Shown here in pieces: positions 1 through 5,794 of a DNA stretch of 6,651 bases; within the stretch, counting starts at the first letter, position 1, and each line of letters opens with the position of its first letter. The stretch covers positions 1 through 6,651 of the forward strand of contig JAAYWX010000400.1 of NCBI GenBank assembly GCA_012516225.1, given 5' to 3'. This stretch comes from Clostridiales bacterium. GTDB taxonomy: Bacteria > Bacillota > Clostridia > Oscillospirales > Oscillospiraceae. The position numbers and the translations under genes were made by a program. The notes beneath the pieces were generated by a model. The model saw only the letters and a program-made list of their open reading frames with translations. It was not told the origin of the DNA and searched no databases.

Positions 1-33
1 AATTAGTTATGATATATGATGACAGGAGAAAGG

Positions 34-1232
34 TTATTTTTTGGCACGCTCACGGAGCTCATCCGCCATATCGGTATGTTCCCAGGGAAGGTCTATATCG
101 GTTCTGCCGAAGTGGCCGTATGCCGCGTTTGACGGTATATGGGTCGGAGAAGGTTAAGCTTTGAGATTATTTTGGCGGGGCGCAAATCAAAGCACTCCCT
201 GACGATTTCAGATAGACGCTCATCAGAAACAACTCCTGTACCTTGTGTGTCTATGAAAACCGAAACCGGACTTGCAACGCCTATAGCATAGGCAAGTTCT
301 ATCTGGCAGCGCTTAGCAAGCCCTGCAGCGACGATGTTTTTTGCAATATAACGCGCCATATAGGCCGCGCTTCTGTCAACTTTTGTGGGGTCCTTGCCTG
401 AGAAGGAGCCGCCGCCGTGGCAAGCATAGCCGCCGTAAGTGTCAACTATGATTTTGCGCCCAGTAAGCCCTGAATCACCGACCGGACCTCCCACAACGAA
501 GCGCCCTGTAGGATTTATGAAGAACTTTGTGCTGCTGTCGATAAGGTTTGCAGGAATGACAGGCTTTATGACACACTCCATAATTGCTTCGCGCAAATCT
601 TTTGTGCTTATGCTTTCGCTGTGCTGGGTTGAAACAACAATAGCTGGAATTCTCTCCACAGAACCATCTGCACCGTACTGGACGGTTACCTGACTTTTTC
701 CGTCCGGGCGAAGCCAGTTAAGTTCACCGCTTTTGCGGACTTCGGCAAGACGGCGTGAGAGCTTATGGGCATATGAGATCGGTGCCGGCATAAGTTCCGG
801 AGTTTCATCACAGGCAAAGCCGAACATCATTCCCTGATCGCCTGCGCCCGTATCGGCATCATCATTCATTTGTCCCTCTTTAAATTCAAGCGCTTTGTTA
901 ACGCCGAGGGCAATGTCGGGACTCTGCTCATCTATGGACGTGAGCACGGCACAGGTTTTGCAGTCAAAGCCGTATTCCGGATTGTCATATCCGATTTCCG
1001 CCACCGTTTTTCGGACTATGGACGGAATGTCCACATAACAGTCTGTTGTAATTTCGCCGACAACGACAACCATTCCCGTTGTTGTTATGCATTCGCAGGC
1101 CACGCGCGCTTTTTTGTCGCTTTCGAGAATGGTATCAAGAACCGCATCAGAAATCTGGTCGCAAATCTTATCGGGATGTCCCTCGGTAACTGACTCTGAT
1201 GTAAATACTCTGTTGGTAATTTTGTTCTGCAT
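34..1232 (-). CDS. metK: S-adenosylmethionine synthetase, broken near its C-terminus by a one-base deletion
   Basis: MetK makes S-adenosylmethionine from ATP and methionine in the cytoplasm. Family motifs run in order: FTSESVTEGHPDKICDQ near the N-terminus (the His of HPDK is catalytic), the GAGDQGMMFG ATP loop, FFINPTGRFVVGGP, GDSGLTGRKIIVDTYGG, and HGGGSFSGKDPTKVDRS with the conserved lysines and aspartate. I start at ATG 1232 because AGAGG (1242-1246) lies 9 nt upstream and this gives a normal N-terminus. A TTG at 1256 would add eight residues. As written, the frame breaks inside codon 369 at 126/127, after RPIYRQ, and the shifted frame ends at 93 after about ten foreign residues (379 aa). 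Restoring one base gives the usual ending, AAYGHFGRTDIDLPWE through RERAKK, with a TAA at 34-36 and 399 aa, normal for the family. Identity is certain. Whether the lesion is real is not. Confidence 0.95.
126..127 (-). other. Frameshift point in metK (one base missing)
   Basis: Reading the minus strand, CAA AC is followed directly by GCG GCA TAC. The codons on the far side encode AAYGHFGRTD, the invariant C-terminal MetK segment, in the +1 phase relative to upstream. One missing third base of a Thr codon (ACN) explains the break. The site is not a long homopolymer and has no obvious slippery heptamer, so programmed frameshifting is not suggested. Confidence 0.88.
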
Positions 1233-1292
1233 TTCAATATGCCTCTTTTCGTGCAATTTTTATTTATGTTATTTTTTATATTACAAGAGTAA

Positions 1293-1331
1293 ATTATATA
1301 CTATCATAGCACATATTTTACCGAACTTAAA
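1293..1331 (-). promoter_or_regulatory. Probable metK promoter
   Basis: Reading towards metK, an extended -10 (TGC followed by TATGAT, 1303-1311) lies 17 nt from a weak -35-like TTTAAG (1326-1331). A perfect TATAAT follows at 1293-1298, but its -35 position is poor. Either would give a leader of only about 55-65 nt before ATG 1232. That is too short to hold a SAM-I (S-box) riboswitch, and I see no S-box core in the whole intergenic region. The call rests on hexamer matching alone. Confidence 0.45.
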
Positions 1332-1393
1332 GTGAAATATTTATATTTATACCGCTTTCTGCCCGCATGTTTATTAAATTAACAAAATTTGCA

Positions 1394-1422
1394 TAGACAG
1401 AAAGGAAAAAACGGGGTATGAT
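1394..1422 (+). promoter_or_regulatory. SigA-type promoter of the rhomboid-like gene
   Basis: TAGACA (1394-1399, five of six matches to TTGACA) is followed after exactly 17 nt by TATGAT (1417-1422, five of six matches to TATAAT). Transcription would start near 1429. This gives a short leader carrying GGAGG at 1446-1450 before the ATG at 1462. Hexamers, spacing and position all agree, which makes this the best promoter in the window. It points away from metK, so the 1233-1461 gap is a divergent promoter region. Confidence 0.65.
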
Positions 1423-1461
1423 TAAAAAAACGTAAATTTCCAGACGGAGGGAATTTAGCAT

Positions 1462-2310
1462 ATGAAGAACATAATGCGGCGTATAGACCGTTTTTGTATT
1501 ACTCATCCGGGCTTCGGAATTCCGAACCTTATTATGTTTATCGTTGTAGGCAATGCCGTTGTGTGGCTGTTCGGGGCGATGGATACGGCAAAGCTTCTTA
1601 TCGGTGCGCTTTCTTTCAGCGCCGAGGCGGTTTTTACAAAAGGGCAGATATGGAGGCTTGTCACTTTTGTACTTGTTCCGGAACAGGGCGGGCTGGCATT
1701 GCTGCTGATGCTATATTTTTACTATTTCATAGGCAAAACTCTTGAAAACCAGTGGGGAGCAGGCAAATTTACCATATATTATCTGTGCGGCATGCTGTTC
1801 AATGTACTTTATGGTACGCTTATATGGCTTGTTACCGGACTGGATATGCGCCTTGATGCCTCGTATATCAATCTTTCCATGTTCTTTGCCTTTGCAACGC
1901 TTTTTCCGGAAACCGTTGTTCTTCTGTTTTTTCTGATTCCTATAAAAATTAAATGGCTTGCCTATGTTGACGCTGCATTTTTCCTGTTTGAGATGATAGT
2001 CAATCCTTTCCCTATAAACCTTCTGCCGGTAGTGGCAATACTGAATTACCTTATGTTCTGCGGGGGCTGGCTGTTTGACAGGATAAGCCCACAAAGACTT
2101 AAGCAGAAAAAGAAAACTATAGATTTTAAGAAAGCGGCAAAACAATACAACCAGCGTCAGGAAAATAAACCTTACAGCAGAAAATGTGAGGTGTGCGGCA
2201 GAACGGACAGAGACTATCCTAACCTTGAATTTCGGTTTTGTTCAAAATGCGCCGGATATCACTGCTTCTGTATAGACCATATAAACAGCCACGTTCATTT
2301 TAAAGACTGA
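1462..2310 (+). CDS. Rhomboid-like membrane pseudoprotease with C-terminal zinc-binding tail
   Basis: This is a 282-aa multi-pass membrane protein with no assigned function. Hydrophobic segments lie roughly at residues 21-39, 76-92, 103-126, 135-160, 164-182 and 184-204. Rhomboid hallmarks are WR (64-65) in the first loop and a GKTLENQWGAGKF segment (91-103) resembling the rhomboid TM2-TM3 region. Where active rhomboids have GxSG, this protein has YINLSM (S139 with Asn before and Met after). The later helix has no catalytic His (LPVVAILNYLMF), so proteolysis is unlikely. After a basic linker (210-240) comes a Cys/His cluster: C242, C245, C260, C263, H267, C268, C270, H273, H277 and H279. It fits one or two zinc sites and loosely resembles an AN1-type finger. 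From memory, similar proteins occur in Clostridia. The start follows GGAGG (1446-1450), 11 nt upstream. The gene is monocistronic, with its own promoter. Confidence 0.8.
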   Translation: MKNIMRRIDRFCITHPGFGIPNLIMFIVVGNAVVWLFGAMDTAKLLIGALSFSAEAVFTKGQIWRLVTFVLVPEQGGLALLLMLYFYYFIGKTLENQWGAGKFTIYYLCGMLFNVLYGTLIWLVTGLDMRLDASYINLSMFFAFATLFPETVVLLFFLIPIKIKWLAYVDAAFFLFEMIVNPFPINLLPVVAILNYLMFCGGWLFDRISPQRLKQKKKTIDFKKAAKQYNQRQENKPYSRKCEVCGRTDRDYPNLEFRFCSKCAGYHCFCIDHINSHVHFKD

Positions 2311-2353
2311 TGAAAAATGTTTATGCCCGAAACGTATTTGCCCTATAACTTGC

Positions 2354-2384
2354 AAAGGACGCCATCAATCTGATGACGCCCTTT
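2354..2384. terminator. Hairpin between convergent genes, probably bidirectional terminator
   Basis: Two 14-nt arms (2354-2367 and 2371-2384) flank a 3-nt loop. In plus-strand RNA the stem has two mismatches (A-C and C-A), but it is followed by a T-rich run (2385-2397), so it can end the rhomboid-like transcript. In minus-strand RNA the same two positions become G-U wobbles and the stem is fully paired, though only UUU closes the stem before a non-U sequence. It lies 15 nt beyond the upp stop codon and 43 nt beyond the rhomboid-like stop. Confidence 0.75.
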
Positions 2385-2398
2385 ATATTTTTTATTTG

Positions 2399-3028
2399 TT
2401 ATTTTGTACCGAATATTCTGTCACCCGCATCACCGAGACCGGGGACAATATAGCCATGGTCGTTAAGACGTTCGTCCAGAGCCGCGACATAAATATCAAC
2501 ATCGGGGTGGTCTTCCTGTACCTTTTTTACGCCTTCCGGAGCTCCGATAATAGACATCAGCTTAATGTGCCGGCATCCGTATTCCTTTATGAAAGTGATG
2601 GCGGCCGAGGCGCTTCCGCCTGTTGCAAGCTTTGGGTCAACCACGATAACGTCGCGCTCTGCGATATCTTTGGGCATTTTGCAGTAATACTTAACCGGAA
2701 GCAGGGTTTCCGGATCACGGTACAGGCCTATGTGACCGACCTTGGCATTGGGAATCATGGTAAGCATACCGTCGACCATTCCGAGCCCGGCACGAAGGAT
2801 AGGAACAACAGCGAGCTTTTTGCCCGCTATGCGCTTAACTTTTGCTTTTGCGACCGGAGTTTCAACTTCAAATTCCTCAAGAGGAAGATCTCTCGTCACT
2901 TCATAGCACATCAGCGTGGCAACCTCGGAAACAAGCTCACGGAATTCTTTGACGCTCGTATCCTTGTCGCGCATTACGGACAGCTTATGCTGAATAAGCG
3001 GATGGTCAAAAACAGTTACTTTACTCAT
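2399..3028 (-). CDS. upp: Uracil phosphoribosyltransferase
   Basis: Upp converts uracil and PRPP to UMP plus pyrophosphate (pyrimidine salvage, cytoplasm). The 209-aa length is exactly typical. Visible signatures are VFDHPLIQHKL at the N-terminus, VVPILRAGLGMVDG (75-88), the PRPP loop VVDPKLATGGSA (129-140), AAPEG-like IGAPEG (161-166), and the uracil-binding C-terminus HGYIVPGLGDAGDRIFGTK. One oddity is that the PRPP loop reads DPKLATGG, where the family nearly always has DPMLATGG. Codon AAG at 2630-2632 is one base from ATG. The start has AGGGAG (3035-3040) 6 nt upstream. The gene lies 29 nt after tsaB and is last in the cluster, followed by the hairpin, so it is probably cotranscribed with the t6A genes. 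Confidence 0.97.
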   Translation of the reverse strand: MSKVTVFDHPLIQHKLSVMRDKDTSVKEFRELVSEVATLMCYEVTRDLPLEEFEVETPVAKAKVKRIAGKKLAVVPILRAGLGMVDGMLTMIPNAKVGHIGLYRDPETLLPVKYYCKMPKDIAERDVIVVDPKLATGGSASAAITFIKEYGCRHIKLMSIIGAPEGVKKVQEDHPDVDIYVAALDERLNDHGYIVPGLGDAGDRIFGTK

Positions 3029-3057
3029 AATAATCTCCCTTTGTTTGTCTTATATGT

Positions 3058-3756
3058 TTATTTTCCGAAAATTCTCTCCTGACGCTCCCTTTCAGCCTGA
3101 CTAAGGCGCAGATACACAGGCAGAAGTTCGTGAACAGACTGCTGCGGCTCCCGCCGGGCGGCCATACAGACGCCCCATGCCGTTTGATATCTCATGGGTT
3201 CGGGGGCGAGAACCGTACGGAATTCAAAATTATTCAAAGTATTATAACATAAAGACGCTCCGTCTCCAACAATAAATATTGGCTTATTTATATTTTTTAT
3301 ATCTTCCACTAATTTATCCGCTCCGATTGCCCTATCTTCACAAAGACGAACCGGAATTCCATCCCTCATGATAAAAAGGGCGTTGTAGAACTGTTCGCGG
3401 CGCGCATCCATTACGCAGCATATGATGCTGCCTTCATGCGCGCAAACGCCGTTATAAGCCATAGCAAGAAGCGTTGAAACTCCGCATACGGGTTTGTCGC
3501 ATGCCCAAGCAAGCCCCTTGACGACAGACACTCCTATGCGTACCCCCGTAAAAGAGCCAGGGCCGCAGGAAACCGCTATTAAATCTATGTCCCCGATAGT
3601 AAGCCCGAGATTTTTAAGCATATCTTCCGCCATGGGAAGAAGAGTGCGGCTGTGTGTAAGGCCGCTGTTTTGAAAATACTGTGATATAAGCCCGTTTTCG
3701 TCGCATAAGGCGACGGAGGCGGACTTTGCGCTGGATTCAAAGCCGAGTATGAGCAT
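3058..3756 (-). CDS. tsaB: tRNA threonylcarbamoyladenosine (t6A) biosynthesis protein TsaB
   Basis: TsaB is an ASKHA-fold paralogue of TsaD. It dimerises with TsaD and is required, with TsaE, for t6A at position 37 of ANN-reading tRNAs. The 232-aa length matches the family. The N-terminal phosphate-1-like segment is MLILGFESSAKSASVAL, and the signature GPGSFTGVRIG sits at 65-75, followed by GLAWACDKPVCGVSTL. The C-terminal half is poorly conserved, as usual for TsaB. The start is well supported: AGGAGG (3762-3767) lies 5 nt before the ATG. It begins 53 nt after tsaE and is followed by upp 29 nt downstream. The stretch near 3230-3320 is clearly more AT-rich than the rest of the gene, but stays in frame in the variable region. 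Confidence 0.95.
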   Translation of the reverse strand: MLILGFESSAKSASVALCDENGLISQYFQNSGLTHSRTLLPMAEDMLKNLGLTIGDIDLIAVSCGPGSFTGVRIGVSVVKGLAWACDKPVCGVSTLLAMAYNGVCAHEGSIICCVMDARREQFYNALFIMRDGIPVRLCEDRAIGADKLVEDIKNINKPIFIVGDGASLCYNTLNNFEFRTVLAPEPMRYQTAWGVCMAARREPQQSVHELLPVYLRLSQAERERQERIFGK

Positions 3757-3809
3757 AAAAACCTCCTATGTGCGCCGGCATCAATCAAACCGCCCGTTCA
3801 AGACGCCTG

Positions 3810-4238
3810 TTAAAAAAGCACCTGTTCTGCTGCCGCAACGGTTATTTTTCTGCCCGTATCCGACAGCTTCTCTATATCTACTTTTATTTCGGATCCGTCA
3901 AAAGCATCGGGAACATTCTCGCTCCATTCGACGACACAGACTCCGCCTCTTGCAATATAGTCTTCCCAGCCTATTCCGAAAAGTTCATCGGCACCGCCGA
4001 GGCGGTACATATCAAAGTGAAAGATGGGAATATTGCCGTTATATTCATTGACTATTGTAAAAGTGGGACTGGTGACGCGGTCAGGAGATCCGAGTCCGCG
4101 CGCCATGCCTCTGACAAACGCGGTTTTGCCCGCGCCGAGATCCCCATATAAAGCGACAACCGTACCTGGAGAAAGATGTTTTGCCAGATTTTCTCCGGCC
4201 AGTTCGGTTTCTTCCACTGAATGTGTGATTATTTCCAT
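3810..4238 (-). CDS. tsaE: t6A biosynthesis ATPase TsaE
   Basis: TsaE is the small P-loop ATPase that binds the TsaB-TsaD complex and supports turnover in t6A synthesis. It has 142 aa, with Walker A GDLGAGKT at 32-39, then SPTFTIVNEY (57-66), FHFDMYRL (73-80), GWEDY (90-94) and VVEWSENVP (102-110, the Walker B-like strand with conserved E and W). I choose ATG 4238 because it gives the usual N-terminus (MEIITHSVEETELAGENLA) and has AAAGG 9 nt upstream (4248-4252). The open frame extends 22 codons further to 4304, but that extension is not TsaE-like. It lies 74 nt after tsaD and 53 nt before tsaB. All expected motifs are intact. Confidence 0.95.
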   Translation of the reverse strand: MEIITHSVEETELAGENLAKHLSPGTVVALYGDLGAGKTAFVRGMARGLGSPDRVTSPTFTIVNEYNGNIPIFHFDMYRLGGADELFGIGWEDYIARGGVCVVEWSENVPDAFDGSEIKVDIEKLSDTGRKITVAAAEQVLF

Positions 4239-4312
4239 AACTTTTTGCCTTTCTAATCTGCGGGATATACAAAAATCTCCAAAACAAAGAAAGCCAATCT
4301 TCACAAAAAGGC

Positions 4313-5314
4313 TTACAGTTCCATATTGGCATAAGCGTTCAAGTCACTTCCCGCAGTATTTCCCGCAAGGTATTCGTAGTATCCCTGACAGCCGATCATT
4401 GCGGCATTGTCGCCGCAGAGGGAAAGAGGGGGAATATAAAGCGTCACTCCGTCTTTTTCAGCGGCTGTACAGAAATCTTTCCGTATCCTCGAGTTTGCGG
4501 CGACACCGCCAGCAACCGCTATTTTTTTATAGCCAAGCTCACGGGCAAGAGCCATGGTGCGGGGCACCAAACTCTCGCTGACCGCACGGCAGAAGGACGC
4601 ACAGAGCGATTCCCTGTCAAGAGCCTCACCTTTCTGCTCAGCGTTGTGTACGAGATTTACAACGGCGGTTTTAAGTCCTGAAAAGCTCATATCATAGGGG
4701 CTGCCTTCAATCAGGGAATGGGGCAGGGTATATTTTTGGTCATCGCCTTTTTGGGCAAGGGCATCCACATGCTTGCCGCCAGGATAAGGCATTCCGAGAA
4801 TGCGAGCTGTTTTTTCAAAGCATTCTCCGGCCGCATCGTCGCGTGTTTCGCCGATAATTTTCATTTCCGTATAGGTCCGGACATCGACAAGCATTGTGTT
4901 CCCGCCTGAGATGGCAAGACATAGGAAAGGCGGCTCAAGCTCCGGAAAAGCTATGTAATTTGCCGCTATATGACCTTTAATGTGGTGGACAGGTATCAGA
5001 GGGATACCGAGTGCGAAAGCTGCGGATTTGGCAAAATTGACGCCTACAAGAACGGCACCGATAAGCCCAGGCGCATACGAAACGGCCACTGCGGAAAGGT
5101 CGCGTTAGGCTATGCCTGCCGCCGCGACTGCGCGCTCCGAAAGCTGTGAGATGACTTCGGCATGTGCGCGTGAAGCAATTTCAGGAACAACTCCGCCGTA
5201 AACGGCGTGAAGGTCCGCTTGTGAAAAAATCTGGTCTGTGAGTACTTTCCTGCCGTTTTCGGTTATTGCAACGGCGGTTTCGTCACAGGTAGTTTCAATT
5301 GACATTATCAGCAT
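4313..5314 (-). CDS. tsaD: t6A transferase TsaD, interrupted by an in-frame TAA at codon 70
   Basis: TsaD transfers the threonylcarbamoyl group from threonylcarbamoyl-AMP to A37 of tRNA, working with TsaB and TsaE. Read through the stop, the protein is 333 aa, a normal length. Signatures are SIETTCDETAVA (5-16), YGGVVPEIASRAH (39-51), APGLIGAVLVG (81-91), metal ligands H111 and H115 in HHIKGH, SGGNT, DDAAGECFEK, SFSGLKTAV, AGGVAANSRIR and CGDNAAM with the third metal ligand D302. TAA at 5105-5107 falls between AVAAAGIA and RDLSAVAVSYAPG in the same reading frame, so this is a substitution and not a frameshift. As written it yields a 69-aa fragment and an orphan 258-aa frame from GTG 5089. The start is ATG 5314 (MLIMSIETT) with GAGAGG about 12 nt upstream. 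It overlaps the rimI end by 20 nt, suggesting coupled translation. Confidence 0.93.
5105..5107 (-). other. Premature in-frame stop (TAA) in tsaD
   Basis: Codon 70 of tsaD reads TAA. The frame before it ends in RAVAAAGIA and the frame after begins RDLSAVAVSYAPG, both standard TsaD sequence and in the same phase. A single substitution from a sense codon such as AAA, CAA or GAA would be enough. TAA is the proper terminator of upp, tsaB, tsaE, tsaD itself and polA in this window, so it is not read as sense here. Confidence 0.9.
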
Positions 5315-5768
5315 ATTGCAAGTTTTCCTCTCTGTCAAAAAACAAAGTCATAAGTACGGCGTTTTCCTTGGGCCTGTCATAGTAATTTCTGCGTATTCCC
5401 ACAGGTTTAAAGCCGTGTTTTGAATAAAGGGCGATAGCAGGGGAATTGCTTTCGCGGACTTCAAGAGTCAGAAATGAAAGGCGGGCTTTCGTCCTGTCGA
5501 TAAGAGCGTTTATGAGAGTGTCCGCAATTCCCCGGCGGCGGTATTCGGGAGCTACCGCAACATTTGAAATATATCCTTCGTCAAGTATGTGCATAAGCCC
5601 TATATAGCCTAAAATTTTACCGGTTTCATCCTCTGCAGCAAGAAAAATGCAGTTGTCCGAATTCATCTGATTTTCAAGATCCCTGCGCGTCCAAGGCAAG
5701 GAAAAGCAAAGTTTTTCTATCGCAAGTATTTCATCGATATGGTGAGGTTTAACATCCGTTATCGTCAT
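5295..5768 (-). CDS. rimI: Ribosomal-protein alanine N-acetyltransferase (GNAT family)
   Basis: RimI acetylates the N-terminal alanine of ribosomal protein S18 in well-studied bacteria. The clostridial homologues may have other or broader targets. The 157-aa GNAT protein shows the typical start (MTITDVKPHHIDEILAIEKLCFSLPWT), the acetyl-CoA loop VAVAPEYRRRGIA, and the RimI-specific segment LEVRESNSPAIALYSKHGF followed by RRNYY, which carries the catalytic Glu and Tyr. I start at ATG 5768, 26 nt after the polA stop. The open frame reaches 5813 via TTG but would overlap polA and add non-RimI residues. The Shine-Dalgarno is weak, so coupling to polA translation is plausible. The 3' end overlaps the tsaD start by 20 nt. 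rimI beside tsaB/tsaD is a recurrent bacterial arrangement. Confidence 0.92.
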   Translation of the reverse strand: MTITDVKPHHIDEILAIEKLCFSLPWTRRDLENQMNSDNCIFLAAEDETGKILGYIGLMHILDEGYISNVAVAPEYRRRGIADTLINALIDRTKARLSFLTLEVRESNSPAIALYSKHGFKPVGIRRNYYDRPKENAVLMTLFFDREENLQYADNVN

Positions 5769-5794
5769 GGCTGACCATTCCCAAAGCCGCTCAT

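Noticed and set aside
2311..2336. Imperfect AT-rich inverted repeat just after the rhomboid-like stop codon
   Set aside because: It has only eight pairs with a 2-nt bulge and no U-run. The stronger hairpin at 2354-2384 is the better terminator.
2396..3082. A 228-codon plus-strand open frame opposite upp
   Set aside because: It lies wholly antisense to a textbook Upp and its product has the composition of a mirrored coding frame, with no recognisable domain. It is a shadow frame.
3230..3320. AT-rich patch inside tsaB, considered as an inserted or transferred segment
   Set aside because: The frame is uninterrupted, the total length is normal for TsaB, and the patch falls in the family's variable C-terminal half. 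Ordinary drift is sufficient.
5089..5314. tsaD as a genuine split gene encoding two subunits
   Set aside because: The break falls inside the compact N-terminal ASKHA domain, between a helix and the strand leading to the APG loop. The two parts share one frame separated only by a single codon, and no strong ribosome binding site precedes the GTG at 5089.
4313..5338. Stop-codon reassignment or programmed readthrough explaining the TAA in tsaD
   Set aside because: upp, tsaB, tsaE, polA and tsaD itself all end correctly at TAA, and the repaired metK also does. No recoding element is apparent downstream of the internal TAA.
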